The notes under the pieces: model-generated | Seen by the model: only the letters and a program-made list of their open reading frames with translations | What the model was told of the DNA's origin: nothing | Database searches by the model: none | Made by a program: the position numbers and the translations under genes | Assembly (NCBI GenBank): GCA_039720395.1 | Contig: CM077820.1 | Span: forward strand, 51,141,666-51,205,665 | DNA from: Liquidambar formosana | Lineage: Eukaryota; Streptophyta; Magnoliopsida; Saxifragales; Altingiaceae | DNA: 64,000 nucleotides | Direction of reading: 5' to 3' | Part shown: positions 45,035 through 59,400 of the stretch, piece after piece | Position numbering within the stretch: position 1 is the stretch's first letter | Layout: each line of letters starts with the position of its first letter

Positions 45035-48000
45035 ATGGCAGGAGACTCAGATTATGGAGCTTTCATGGAGAAATTCCTTCTGCAACCAAGCTCTTCTCCT
45101 CACGAACTTCCTTTAAATGGCCTCACCTTTGCCGTTAAAGACATGTGAGTCCTTCTATATCAGCTTTCAGCCAAGATGATTCAATTAAATTCATTAACTT
45201 CCTTCATAATATCACTCTTCTGTTTTGTTCTTTTCTTTGTGGGTACACAAAAATTCAAAATTCTGTACTTGTTTTTGTGTGATTCCAAGCTCATTCATAA
45301 ATCTTAGCTATTGGCTTTTGTTCTCTTACAAATATTGTATGTGTATGTGTTTGATGATTGGCTTATACAAAAAAAGAAAAAAAATGTACGCTCTTTTCCT
45401 TTTTCTGTTCTTCGTTTGTATTTTTGCGTGTCTTCTTTGTGACCAATTTATATAGGATTTTCAAAAACAATACAAATGATGTATATGATGCTATATGATA
45501 TAATATAATTATACCTATAAAAATATATTTTTTATTAATACCGTGTCCCTACTATGTCATATCCTAAATTTTGAGGATTTGTTATGTGGATATGTTCATG
45601 TCGTACTGTAACTGTGTCACATGTCCCTATCCGTGTTTCTTAGATCTTATATATTGGGTTTTATCAATAATCTTTTACAGAGCGTGTTCATGTGCGTGTG
45701 TGCTATGTGGGTACATAAAATTTCAAAATATCATAGACATTTATTGTCACTACAAGCTCAGAGGTGTTTGATGTAATTCCAAGCAAGCTTATATATCAAA
45801 ATTAGCTATTGGGTTTTATGTATATTCTTTTGTGTGCGAGTATATGTGTAATCCACAACTACCAGCGGTTCTTAATTTTTATTTTTACTTTTTGTAATTT
45901 GGAATATGAAAACAGATTTGATTTAGATGGCTATGTGACTGGGTTTGGGAATCCTGACTGGGCAAGGACTCATTCCGCTGCCACATCGACGGCTCCAACT
46001 GTTTTAACCCTCTTAAAAGCAGGTGCCACTTGTGTTGGTAAAACTATCATGGATGAACTGGCATACAGGTTAGAATTATGAACCCAAATTTTATTTTATT
46101 TTTTATTTTTCCCATTTGATATAAATACTCAATCCTGTGAATATATCTAGATTAGTTGTCTCACTCTGTGATAATGTATTTTTTGGATGAGAATCTAGAA
46201 AGATTCTATTGTGGATGGTTATATGATTTTGCAGTGATGAATATTTCATCAACCAGAGTATTAGACTTATCTAGTTGGTAAAATTTGAGGGACTTCACTC
46301 CATTGACTTCACTGTTAGTAGTGACACTGTTATTTAAATGATAGCTTTCATTTTTCTAAGGATGCATTTGGATTTTGAAGCCACATGGAAATGATCTAAT
46401 TCAGTATCGTTTTTCACTGCAATTTGAACAAATTATCTGTTTTGTATTTGCATAAAATGGAATTGTTTTTGGAACATAGTAAATGAAACCACTTCGTCAC
46501 TTAGTATACATTTTGTAAAATTGGGACATCTGTATAACTTTTTTGTGATGACCTCATTTGATGTCAAAATCAATCCATTCTGAAAAAACAAACAAAATTT
46601 GTCCATTTTCATGCTGTGGAGCACAAGACTAAAACACTTCAGTTTTAGGAGTTTTCCAAATCCTCTCTTAAGGCTATCACCTAGTTTTTAGTATTCACAT
46701 AATCTTTTGTAACTTGTGTAACTGAGTATCTATTTTCTGGCAGTATAAATGGAGAAAACAAACACTATGGCACACCCAGAAATCCATGTGCTCCAGATCA
46801 AGTGCCGGGAGGATCTTCCAGTGGATCAGCTGTTGCAGTTGCTGCAATGCTTGCAGATTTCTCCTTAGGTGTGTTTTTTAATTTCTTTCTTGGAAAAGTT
46901 GTGGTTTTTGGTATCTCCTTAATTAGCTGAAGGAAAAGGCTTTCTCTATTACAGGTACTGATACAGGATGCAGTGTAAGAGTCCCAGCATCATTCTGTGG
47001 GATTTTTGGGATTCGGCCTTCACATGATGTTGTTTCTACTGCTGGAGTTATCCCTATGTCTCAGAGTTTTGATACTGTAGGTAAGGACCCAACAACTAGG
47101 CAGCTTCAGTTTGAACTATTTTTCTTCCAATTAGATACATCAACACACAAAAACTTGATTCCACACTTGAATTATCTCAAGGGCAAATTATATCCCAACG
47201 GTGATAATTTTAGCAGACTTGTGTGTGGTCCTGGTTTAAATGATGCTTGAAACATCTTTGGACCCAGCAAGCAAACATGTGTCAAATTCTTGCATGAATT
47301 CCTAATTTTAATGTCTTATGAGAGCTCTCTTTTCATTTCAATTTTTTGTGATCTATCCAGGCATTGGCAAACTAGGCATTAACTTGTAACTTGGTTGATC
47401 CGGCATATTTCTGCATTTTCAATTTTAATTACATCTAATACTATGTATCAAATGAGAAGAACAATAAAGCTATTTGTATTTCCTGGATTTCTTGGACCGA
47501 TGCAACTTCTGTAGCATAGGTTGAGATCATGTATACCAATATGATTTTGGCTTTATTAAAACAAATAATAATAATTGGATTTGAAACAGTTCAGCTGGTC
47601 TGAAAGGTTTATGCTCTGTTTAAATGCTAATATTGTTAAAATGATGGTGCTTTACCAATTTGACAAGCCATCAACCACTTATTTTTGGCCTTTTTTGGCC
47701 TTTTTTTTTTTTAAAATTTTTTTTTTTTTTGGGTGTTCAGGTGGTTTGTTTCTGCACCTTTTGCTTCTAGTTATTCGTTGTTTAACTATAGTTGTCATTG
47801 ATTAAGCTCTGTATCCCATAACACTCTTTTTTATGGTGAGTCATTGTTTTGACATTAAGTTCTCCTGCAGGATGGTTTGCTAGGGATCCTGTCATCTTGA
47901 ATCGAGTTGGGCGTGTGCTACTGCAATTGCCTGATGTAAAACCTGTTAGTCCTAGTCAGATTATTATCCCAGAAGATTGTTTCCGGCTTCCAACCATTCC

Positions 48001-49479
48001 AAATAACTGGATTGTTCAAGCTCTTATTAAATCAGTGGAGAAATTATTTGGAGGTAAGTGGGTTGATTATATGATCTATTTGTCAAGTTCTATTAGTGGG
48101 CATTTAGAGCTTTTACACCATTATGAATTTAAATGATCCCATTTTGATTTCCACGGCAAAGTATTCATATACCTTTAGGATAAATTCATTATAAGATAAT
48201 GGCATCAACAACTGAAAAAAATAATAGACCATTGCCTTTTTCTTCTCTTTCTTTTTTTCTTTTTTAAAACATGCACACAACAGATTCATCTCAATATCTA
48301 TGAAGGAACAAAAATTCTTTCATTATAAATGATGTGAAATTCAAAATGGGTATATTTCATTTTGGTGCTATTCAAATGCATCCTTAGCATTCATGCCGAG
48401 ATGTTGCTTTATGCATTTACTATGGCAGGTCAAATTGTGAATCATAAAATCCTTGGGGACTATGTTAGGGATAACGTTCCCAGTTTGAAGCATTTCATGA
48501 GTGAAGGAAGTGAAAATGAAGAATTTACCATACCATCTTTCGTAGCCCTTTCAAGTGCCATGCGGTATCTTCAAAGGTAGAAATTGTCAACTGAATTTGC
48601 TAGGAAGCTAAATTGATTCAACCACTGGGTTAAATTATTATTGTAGTATTGTTCTTGAACTTGCTATGATTTTATTTATTTATTTATTTTTTTTTTTTTA
48701 AGTGTTGACCCATGTAGTTAATTACCATTTGAAGCACAGATATGAAGTCAAGCTTAACTATGGTGAATGGGTCACTACCGTCAAACCTGATTTAGGTCCA
48801 GACATATCAAAACGGGTATGGGATGCCATTAATACAACAGATGAAAACGTTGATGCTTGTCACTCTTTGAGGACTGAACTACGTGCTGCTCTTACTTCTC
48901 TACTTGGGGTAGTCTCTCTCTCTCTCTCTCTCTCTCTTGCTTGCAAGGTCTCACAAGCCAGAGTTTCTGGTATTTGGAGCTGCAATATGATGTTTGGGAT
49001 TGATTTTCAACTTCCTTATCCTAAATGCCTTGTTTTCAATTCCCTCATCCTATATTTTTCAATTTTCAGAGTGGTGTCAATAGTGGCATTCACGGAAGGT
49101 TAAAACCATTAAAAATGCTTATTTGTCTGAGTGAGGCTCTTTCATTACCTCTAGCTTAAATATACCTTTATGGAAGAACTATTTTGATGTGACTATTACA
49201 GTATTACCTGCATTGGGTATAATTCTTTTTATACATTATTTGTTAATATACTGTCACAAGTCACAAGTTACTTGTAGCAACTAGCAACAAAATAGAGGAC
49301 ACCATTTCTGTCTCATGAATTCATTTCCCTTTGTATATTTAGGATTTTGGTGTCCTTGCACTTCCCACGGTTCTTGATCCTCCCCCAAAACTACAAACTG
49401 AGCCAACTGCTCTTGAAGCTTACCTTGTAAAGTCTTTTAGCTTGCTGTCCATCGCTGGAGTATCTGGTTTTTGTCAGGT

Positions 49480-49511
<32 letters not shown>

Positions 49512-49776
49512 GCACGCAGGCGCACACACACACACATGTACACACGATGATCTTATTTTTCCCTTCCTTGATTGCCACAACAAATTTGTTGAATTCTTCA
49601 TTTGCTTCTTGGGAAATATGTTCAATCCACAGGTGAGTATACCACTTGGGCTTTATGACAATCTTCCTGTATCAGTTTCCTTGTTGGCGAAACATGGTTC
49701 AGACGGGTTCCTACTCAATCTTGTTGAGACCCTTTATGACACTCTCAAAGAACAGGTTGAAATTGCCAAGAAATGA
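45035..49776 (+). CDS. AMI1: Amidase AMI1-type, tandem copy A (9 exons)
   Basis: Exons 45035-45144, 45916-46068, 46744-46868, 46955-47080, 47871-48053, 48429-48576, 48740-48908, 49343-49477 and 49633-49776 give 430 residues, like Arabidopsis AMI1. This amidase-signature enzyme hydrolyses indole-3-acetamide to auxin (IAA), in a soluble form. The Ser-cisSer-Lys triad is present: K35 (VKD), S112 (in GGSSSGS) and S136. Unusually, the motif before the nucleophile is DTGCS instead of DTGGS, and two further conserved sites differ (GIRPSHD for GFRPSHG). A one-base loss in the last codons removes the MSY tail of copies B and C. All borders are GT-AG. Activity may be altered. Confidence 0.9.
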
Positions 49777-50605
49777 GTTACTGAATCAGAGTTTAGGCCG
49801 GGCTATGTTATCTTGGAAACAAAATCGGAGTGTTCTTTTTTTTTTCTTTTTGTAATATATAAATGTAAGTAATATTTCCTGCAATAAGATGTAAAATCAG
49901 CAGATATTTTGTTGTGTTTGCAAATTTGTCCGACACTGCACTGTAACAAAAATGACCACGGCCGTCAATGTATTGCATGAAACTATATAGAACTATCAAC
50001 TCCAACTGATTGTTATTATCATTATTCATTTTCAGTTTTAAGAAGTTTAATCACTCTTCTTCAATTTTCGTGCATTTAGTTATCATGGGAAATTTTCTAG
50101 TCCCATCACTCTCTTTCCAGTAGAAAAATATTTCTTTCAGAGAAACATCCTACATTTTTAAAAAAAAGAAAAAACATCACGGGAGAATTGCATTTTCTTA
50201 CCACTTTCTCGGAAAGCAAATGAACGCAAAATAAATAAATAAATAAATTGAAAAAGGCGAAAAAACATGTTTCAATCTCCCAAAGGCGTATTGCGGGTGT
50301 TGAAGATTTTCAAAGAAGTCAATGCACAGGGCTAAAGGATGAATAAACCAAAAACTTTAGGGGCCGACTGTTGGACACTTGGACCAACTCCACAGGGCAT
50401 TGCTTTGTCTTCGTATAGCCGCCAACAGATCCACCTTCTCCAATCTCCAACATTTCTTCCAAATATTTACAGGGATAAAATCGTCATTCAGACGGAGCCA
50501 ATTGATATTTTGAAAACTGATTTTGTCAACGCAACTTCTCTGGTAGCATTACTAGTCTGTTTGACAATACTGAGAAGAGCTCACTCAGAAAGAGCAGTAG
50601 TAGAC
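49777..50605. promoter_or_regulatory. Spacer and 5' flank of amidase copy B
   Basis: Holds the 3' UTR of copy A and the 5' region of copy B. From about 50470 it matches the flank of copy C (cagggataaaatcgtcatt, gccaattgata, gattttgtcaa, cacttctct-like), but about 110 bp present in A and C, including the gacgacggcgttt block, are missing. An in-frame ATG at 50339 would add 89 residues; homology favours the ATG at 50606. Confidence 0.6.
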
Positions 50606-51017
50606 ATGGCAACAGACTCAGATTTTGGTGCTTTCATGGAGAAATTCCTTCTGCAACCAAGCTCTTCTCCTCGCGAACTTCCCCTAAATGGCCTAACCTT
50701 TGCCGTTAAAGACATGTGAGTGCTTCTGTATCAGCTTTCAGAATCTCTCTCTTCTTCTTTTCTTGTGGGTACAAAAAAATTCTCAATATTATATTTGGCT
50801 TTTTTTTTTTTTTCTTTTTTGCTGTGATTCCAAGCTCATGCATAAATATTAGCTATTGGGTTTTGTTTATATTCTTGTAAGGGTAGTGTGTTTGTATGTT
50901 TGTTTGTTGGGAATACTTCTTTTTATGTAATTCCAAGTTCATACATCAATTTTAGCTTTCAGATTTTGTAATTCTTATTGGGTTTAATCTAGATTAGCTA
51001 TTGGGTTTGATCCAGGT

Positions 51018-51048
<31 letters not shown>

Positions 51049-54000
51049 GTTTTGTGGGTACATAAAATTCAAGATATCATATAGTACTTCTTTTATTGTA
51101 ATTCCAAACAAAGAAATGTTTCATGTAATTCTATGCTCATAAATTTTGTAAGTAACTCCAACTTTATACATCAAAATTATTCGGTTTTATTTATATTCTC
51201 TTAAAGCTATGAGTGGTTCTTTATTTTTATTTTTATTTTTAAAATCTATTTTATTAATTTGGAATATGGGAGCAGATTTGATGTGGATGGATATGTGACT
51301 GGGTTTGGGAATCCCGACTGGGCAAGTACTCATCCGGCTGCCACATCAACGGCTCCTGCTGTTTTAGCCATCTTAAGAGGGGGTGCCACTTGTGTTGGTA
51401 AAACTGTCATGGATGAAATGGCATACAGGTTAGAATTATAAACCCAATTTTGGGTTTTCTCATTCGATTTTAAGAACGCATTATTCTTTCATGAGACGCA
51501 CACAAGTGTGACAACTTCATAGTGAATGACTCTTTATTATTGCATTGGATTATTTTTCACTACTTAACTAATAGCCAATGATTTTGTTCAACTTTGATTT
51601 CAAAATTTCAATTACATGTTAAAGCTATTTTATGGAATTCCCCAACTTTTCAAAGAACCAACCAATTTTTATCTTTCATTTTTAGTTGTTTAATATGAAA
51701 GTATACAGTTCATCTGTCAAAACATTAGATATAACTAGTTGGTGCGATTTGAGACGCTTCACTCCATTGACTTGATTGTTAAGCTTAGCGACACTGTTAA
51801 TTTAATGGAAACTTTCATTTTCTAAGGGAGCAATTGGAGACCACATGAAATGATTCAATTCAATATCATTTTTTACAGAATTTTAAAACAAATTATCTGT
51901 TTTGCATACACATAAGATAAAATTATCTGATTTTTGAAACATAGGAAATGAAACCACTATGTCTTGTAGTATATACTCAAAAAAATTGGGACATCCCTTC
52001 AATTTCTTTGTGCTGTCTCCATTTGTTTTCAAAATCACTCGATTAAATTGTGCACTTGAATGATTCAGAACACAAAACTGAATCACTTCAGTTTTAGGAG
52101 GTTTCCAAAAGCTCTTAGATGGTTTAAGGTTCTCTCCTAGTTTTTAGTATTCACATTTTCTTTTGAAACTTCCAAAAATATTTCATAACTTTAATTACTG
52201 GGTAAAATTTTTCTGGTAGTATAACTGGAGAAAACAAACATTATGGCACACCCACAAATCCATGTGCACCAGATCATGTACCTGGAGGTTCTTCTAGTGG
52301 ATCTGCAGTTGCAGTTGGTGCGATGCTTGTAGATTTCTCCTTGGGTATGTTTTTTTTGTGCTTGGAAAACTTGTGGTGGTTTTTAATATATATCCTTAAT
52401 TAGTTGAAGAGAAAGGTTTTCTCTATTGCAGGTACTGACACAGGAGGAAGTGTCAGAGCCCCTGCATCATTTTGTGGAATTTTTGGGTTTCGGCCATCAC
52501 ATGGCATTGTTTCTACTGCTGGAGTTATTCCTCTGGCTCAGAGTTTTGATACTGTGGGTAAGGATCCCAACAGCATAATGGCTTCAGTTTTGAACCATTT
52601 TCCTTTCAATTCAATATGTCTAAAGAAAATTCAACTCTTCTCTTGAGAGACATAAAGTGCAAATTATGTCACAACAGTGATGTTCTTGATGGATTTGTGT
52701 TGCCCTGGTTTAAAAGGCATTTCAAACATCTGTGGACCCGACAAGCAAACATGTGGAACAAATGATCAAATTTTAGTTTGAACTTTTTCGAATTTCAGTA
52801 GCTGTTTAGAAATTCTTCTTCCTTTTTTCCATTTTTAAACTTCAAATGATTGTGAGTTATGTGTCAGCTACCTGGGTATTAACTTGTACTGCACTAATCC
52901 AGGCAATTTATGCATTTTATTATTAATTACATCTACTACTTTGTAAAATAGGATGGTCAGCTAACCCATAACACTCCTTTCTTTGGCTAGTCATTCTTTT
53001 GACACCAAGTTCTCCTATAGGATGGTTTGCTAGGGATCCTGCAATCTTGAATCGAGTTGGGCGTGTGCTACTGCAATTGCCTAATGTGCATCCTGTCAGA
53101 CCTAGTCAGATTATTATTCCAGAAGATTGTTTCCAGCTTCTAAGCATTCCAAATGATTGGGTTACTCAAGTTCTTATTAAATCATTCCAGAAGTTATTTG
53201 GGGGTAAGTGAGTTTATTAGATGACCATATTATTTGTCGAGTTCCACTAGTGAGCATTTAGAGCTTATACACTTTACTGAATTTAAAGACTAAATTTTAA
53301 TATCCATAGTTACTTAGTCACTCATCTGCCTCTAGGATGAATTCATTATATGTACATGATTCATTGTAGAAGATTAGACCATTGCCTTTTTTTCTTTTTT
53401 CTTTTTTTCATTTTTTACTTTTTTTTCCCTTTAATTCCCCCACTCCCCCCCCCCCCCCCCCCCCCCAAAGCCACAAAAAGGTTCATTCTTATGCTGTTAA
53501 GAAATGTTGTGAAATGCAACATGGTTAATTTTCATTTTGGCGATGTTCAAATGCATCCTTGGTGTTCATACTGATCTTTTTCTCATTGTGTGAGATGTTT
53601 CTTTATGAATTTATTATTGCAGGCCTTAGTGTAAAGCATGAAATCCTTGGGGACTATATTAGGGACAAAGTTCCTAGTTTGAAGCATCTCATGAGCACAG
53701 GAAGAGAAAATGAAGTATATAATATACCATCGTTGGCAGCAATTTCAGATGCCATGCGGTCACATGTAAGGTGCAAATCATAAACAGAATTTGCTAGAGA
53801 GCTAATTGATTTAAACAGTGGCTTAAATGATAATTGTGATATGCTATGATTCTGTTTAACTTTTAACCTTAATTACCATTTGAAGCATAGGTATGAATTC
53901 AAGAATAACCATGGTGAATGGGTCAGTACAGTCAAACCTGATTTAGGTCCGGGAATATCAGAACAGGTATGGGAAGCCATTAGGTCAACAGGTGAAAACA

Positions 54001-55548
54001 TTGATGTATGTCACTCTGTGAAGACTGAACTACGCGCTGCTCTAACTGCTTTACTTGGGGTACTCTCTCTCTCTAAAAAATGTTGGGGATTTCTTTTTTT
54101 GTTTAGCTTTCCAGTGGATGGATTACATAAAATGTTGTGAGCATTAAGTGTGGTATAAATTATATGTATATGTGTTTGTGTGTATATGTATGTATTAGAT
54201 ATATATATATATATATATGAAGAAAATATGAATCTTATCTAAGGGAATTGAGGCACTGAAAAGATGCTTCTTTTCTTCTTTTTTTTCTTTTTTTTTTTTT
54301 GTGTGTAAAAAATAGAATGTTCAAGATAAACTATATTCTTTGTTGTAGAAGATTTGTCCTGTTTTTAGACATGTTTTGCTAAAAAAAAAATTCAATTTAG
54401 AAGTGAAATTGGCATTATTCTAGTTTTATAAATTCATTTAGGCTCCATTTGTTTCTCTGGGAAAAAAATTTGTATGTCCATAGAGATGGATGAGACACAA
54501 GTCATTGGGATTCTAAGATTACTAAACGATATGAAGAACCTACATAACTTGAGCTGAATGAAGCTGGTAGGTCTAATTATCCAAAGATAAATAAATAAAT
54601 AAAGCTCATAGGTCCAGCATATTACTGGAAAGTGGCATCCCAATAACATAAAAGAAAGCCATTTTTCATCATTTTTGTGGAAGTGCAAAATTGTTATGAA
54701 CCATATAAACAGGATACCTGTATTGTTCTTGTGCAATAAAAACAGTACTCTGGAGTTTTCCAAAATAATTTCCAGGATCTACTTCTCCCAAATACCTAAT
54801 GGAACCTTATTTTCAACTTCTTGGATATTTCTCAGAGTGATGCCAATAATTGGATTCAAATAAACCATGAAAATATACTTATTTGTTTGATTTAGCCTCT
54901 CTCTTTATATCTAGCTTGCCAATATCTTTATGGAAGAACTAATTTCATGGAGCTATAGCTGCATTTTTGAAATTCTTGTTAATTTTTGTAAATACACTCA
55001 CACAAGCTAGTCACCTGCAACTTATAGAAACAAGATAGAAGACTCCCACAAGCACAGGAAACTTAAAGGAACAAAATAGAGGACGCCATTTCTGTCACAT
55101 GAATTCACTCTTGCCATTGTTCCCTTTCTATATTTAGGATTTTGGTATCCTTGCAATCCCTGCGGTTCCTGGGCCTCCACCAAAAGTACAAACAGAGGCA
55201 ACTACATTTGAAACTTTCCGCGCAAGGGCTTTTAACTTGCTGTCCATTGCTGGAATGTCTGGTTTTTGTCAGGTTCTGTCTCTCTCTCTCTCTCTCTCTC
55301 TCTCATGCACGCATGCCAACTCATCTTATTTTTTCCTACCTTGATTACCATAAGACGTTTTAATTAGCTTCATAAAAAATATGTTCAATCCACAGGTAAG
55401 CATACCACTAGGACTGTATGATAATCTTCCTGTGGCAGTTTCCTTGCTGGCAAAACATGGCTCAGATGGGTTCCTACTGAATCTTGTTGAGACACTTTAT
55501 GACACTCTCAAAGCACAGTTTGAAATTATCGAGAAAATGAGTTACTGA
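50606..55548 (+). CDS. AMI1: Amidase AMI1-type, tandem copy B (9 exons)
   Basis: Exons 50606-50715, 51276-51428, 52220-52344, 52432-52557, 53021-53203, 53623-53770, 53891-54059, 55138-55272 and 55396-55548 give 433 residues with intact frame. The first eight exons have exactly the lengths of copies A and C. Catalytic K35, S112 and S136 are all present, in VKD, GGSSSGS and DTGGSVR. Expected to convert indole-3-acetamide to IAA. Some otherwise conserved residues differ (NPDWASTH instead of [14 protein letters not shown] instead of MRLLQR), so kinetics could differ. Intron 5 contains a 22-C run (53445-53466). It is closest to copy C. Confidence 0.92.
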
Positions 55549-56484
55549 ATTTGGTTTCTCTGTAATATATTGTTGTAAGTTACATTTCCTTCATTAAGAT
55601 GTAAAATCAGAAAGTAATCTTGTTTACAATTTTTGGCTGCTCTGCGCTTCTTCCTTCTATGTATACATTTCATTCTTTAGGTGGCACTTGACAAACTACA
55701 CTGTTAATTTATTGCATGAAACAGTGCAGAACAACCAAAAGAACTCACACTGCATGGACTAGCTTTAGGGGCCAGAACTTTCCTTTGCCTCCTACTCCTG
55801 ATTGAGTCTGATCAGAGGTTAATTTTATGGGTGGATACACATGGTAGGACCATCTTTGACAACAAATATGGCTTCACCACTGACCTTGTAGCCATGGTGA
55901 TATCTCTCCTCCTTAAATGGAGAGATTGAGGTTTCAAAATCTTGAACCCAGCTATGGTACATTAAAACAAAACAAAACAAAGCAAATGCGATATCAGTCT
56001 TACATCTTAGGAAATTATTTGGCATTGGAAATAATTTAGAATTTGGGAATTTTTATGGTGGTATCATATGTGAAAGAAGTCAATTGCTCATCCGAATTTG
56101 CACACGAAAGTTCAACCGTTGGTCTTAGAGCCAACCAATCGGATCAGGGATTGGCCAAACCAAAAGCGTTAAAATGACTGCTTTGTCCTCTTACAGCTGC
56201 CACACAACCCCGTTCTCCATCAATGCTTCTAAAGAACGACAGGGATAAAATCGTCATTTCACTGGAGCCAATTGACATCTTGAAAATTGATTTTGTCAAG
56301 GCAACTTCTCTGTAAACAAATATATACACATCACAAGCAAGTTCAATACGGAACGACGGCGTTTTTATTTGTAAGACGTAATTGTTGCCTTGGTAACATT
56401 TGTTTTTTGCTCAGCTTGATAACATTGCTTTATCTGTTCGGAGACACTGCGAAGAGAGCTCACTCAGAGAGAGCAGTAGCAGAC
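55549..56484. promoter_or_regulatory. Spacer and 5' flank of amidase copy C
   Basis: The first half is the 3' flank of copy B; 55795-56090 matches 61795-62230 downstream of copy C, so the duplicated unit includes flanks. 56135-56484 carries the fullest version of the conserved 5' block, including acgacggcgttttt. An upstream in-frame ATG at 56287 exists but is unlikely to be the start. Confidence 0.6.
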
Positions 56485-59400
56485 ATGGCAACAGACTCGG
56501 ATTTTGGAGCTTTCATGGAGAAGTTCCTTCTGCAACCAACCTCTTCTCCTCATGAACTTCCCCTGAATGGCCTTACCTTTGCCGTTAAAGACATGTGAGT
56601 TCCCCTGTATCAGCATTCAGATAATATGATTAAATTAATTTCGTTGATTTTCTTCATAATATTACTCCTCTTTTTCTTTTCCCCTGCTTTGTGGGTACAT
56701 AAAAATTCAAGTTTTTATGCTTGTTTTTTGGTTATTCTGTTTCGTCCAAAAAATCTTTTCTGGGGATTTGTTCGCGCGAGCGTGCCACTGTGCCGGCCAC
56801 AAACCTGTGATTGTAGGTTGTAAACAGATTCCAAGCTCATACATCAATATTAGCTTTTGGGTTCTTTTTTAAGAAAAAAAAATTGATAAGGATTGTCACT
56901 GTGAGTATGCTGTCATTACATAAAAAGCGAAAAATATCATACTTATCTTTATGTAACTCCAAGCTTATATGTCAATTTTAGCTATTGGGTTTTGTAATTC
57001 CAAGCTCCTGCATCAATTTTAGCTATTGGGTTTTATCAAGATTGTGTGTGTGCATTTGCCGTGGACATAGAAATTCAAAATATCATACTTCTTTTATTGT
57101 ACTTCCAAGCTCCGAAATATTTTATGTAATTCTAGGATCATAAATTTCTATGTATCTCCAAGCTTATAAATCAAATTTTCCTATTGGGTTTTACTATGTT
57201 CTTTTTGAAGATATCAGCGCTTCTTTATTTTCATTTTTAAATTTATTTTATTAATTTGAAATATGGAAGCAGATTTGATGTGGATGGATATGTGACTGGG
57301 TTTGGGAATCCTGACTGGGCGAGGACTCATCCTGCCGCCACATCAACGGCTCCAGCTGTTTTAGCAGTCTTAAGAGGAGGTGCCACTTGTGTTGGTAAAA
57401 CTGGCATGGATGAAATGGCATACAGGTTAGAATTATGAAGCCACTTTTGATTTTGCCCGTTTCACTTAAGAACTCATTACAGTTGCATGAGATGACTACA
57501 AGTGTGATGACTTAATAGTGAATGACTCTTCATTGTTTCATTGGATTATGTGATCCTTAATTTACCTAAATAGCCATTGCCCAATGATTTCCCAATGTTG
57601 ATTTCAAGATTTTAAGTAACGTGTTGAAGCTGTTTTATTGAATTTCTCTGCTTTCCAAAGAACAATCCTTAACTAGTTCCAAATTCATGCAGATTAAGTC
57701 TCAAACCGAATCTGTTTTATGGAATTTCCCCAATAACATTGGTCCATCCTTTTCAAAGACATAATAAAATGGCTACTGTTTTTTAAAGGAACAAATGAAC
57801 AATGAGGTATTTATGTTAAATTATGTTAAATTCCAACGTCAAAAATGTCTAGGATCAAATTAATAGATATTATTGTGGATGGTCATACTTTATTATTAAG
57901 CTTAGTGACACCGTTATTTTTAATGACAAATTTCATTATTTAAAGAGCATTTGGAGACCATGTGGCAATAATTGAATTCAATATCTTTTTTCGCAGCATT
58001 TGAAACAAATTATCTGTTTTTTGTTCACATTTCAATTATCTGACTTTTGGGGACATAGGAAATGGAACCACTTCATCTGGTAGTATACACTTGATAAAAT
58101 TTGGACATCTCTTCTATTTTTTGTGATATAACCACTTATTTCCAAAATCATCCCATTCTGAAAAAAAGAAATGGTGAATTTGAATGCTATGAAACACAAA
58201 ATTGAATAACTTCAGTGTTAGGAGGTTTCCAAATGCTCTTAGATGGCTTAAGGTTCTCACGTAGTCTTTTATATTCACATTTTCCTTTTATTTTTTAATA
58301 ATCTTTTGTAATTTTTTTTACTGAATAACTTTCTTCTGGCAGTATAAATGGAGAAAACAAACATTATGGCACACCCACAAATCCATGTGCACCAGATCGT
58401 GTACCTGGAGGATCTTCTAGTGGATCTGCTGTTGCAGTTGGTGCAAAGCTTGTGGATTTCTCCTTGGGTATGTTTTTCTTTTGTAGAAAAGCTGTGGTGG
58501 TTTTTGGTATATCCTTAATCAGTAGAAGGAAAAGGTTTTCTCTATTACAGGTACTGACACAGGAGGAAGTGTAAGAGTGCCTGCATCATTTTGTGGGATT
58601 TTTGGGTTTCGGCCTTCACATGGTATTATTTCTACTGCTGGAGTTACCCCTATGGCTCAAAGTTTCGATACTGTGGGTAAGGACCCAACACCATAATGGC
58701 TTCAGTTTGAACTATTTTCCTTTTAATTTAATATGTCTGGTGAAAAACTACTATGCTCTTGAAATATCTAAGTGCAAATTATATCCCAACAGTGATATTC
58801 TCAATAGATTTGTGTTTCCCTGGTTTAAAAGGCATTTGAAATAACTGTGGACCCAGCAAGCTAATATGTGGTCAAATTTTAGTTTGAATTTTCCCTAATT
58901 TCAGTGACTCTTTAGATTTTTTTTTTTTTTTTCCCAATTATTGTGAACTATGTGTCAGCTTTCTAGGTATTAACTTGTACTCATTAATCCGGGCAATTAT
59001 TGTATTTTCATTCTTAATAACATCTAATACTTCATAAAATAGGATGGTCAGCTACCTATAACACTCTTTTCTTTGGCTAGTCATTCCTTTGACACCAAGT
59101 ATTCTTATAGGATGGTTCGCTAGAAATCCTGTGATCTTGAATCAAGTTGGGCGCGTGCTACTGCAATTGCCTGATTTTCATCCTGTCAGACCCAGTCAGA
59201 TTATCATTCCGGAAGATTGTTTCCAGCTTCTAAGCGTTCCAAGTGATCGGGTAACTCAAGTTCTTGTTAAATCAGTTGAGAAGTTATTTGGGGGTAAGTG
59301 GATTTATTATATGACCATGCTATTTGTCTAGTTCCATTAGTGGGTATTTAGAGCTCATACACTGTACTTAATTTAAATGACTCCATTTCAATTCCCATAG

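Noticed and set aside
45225..45771. Cys/Phe-rich open frames
   Set aside because: Fall in intron 1 of amidase copy A; not conserved in copies B and C.
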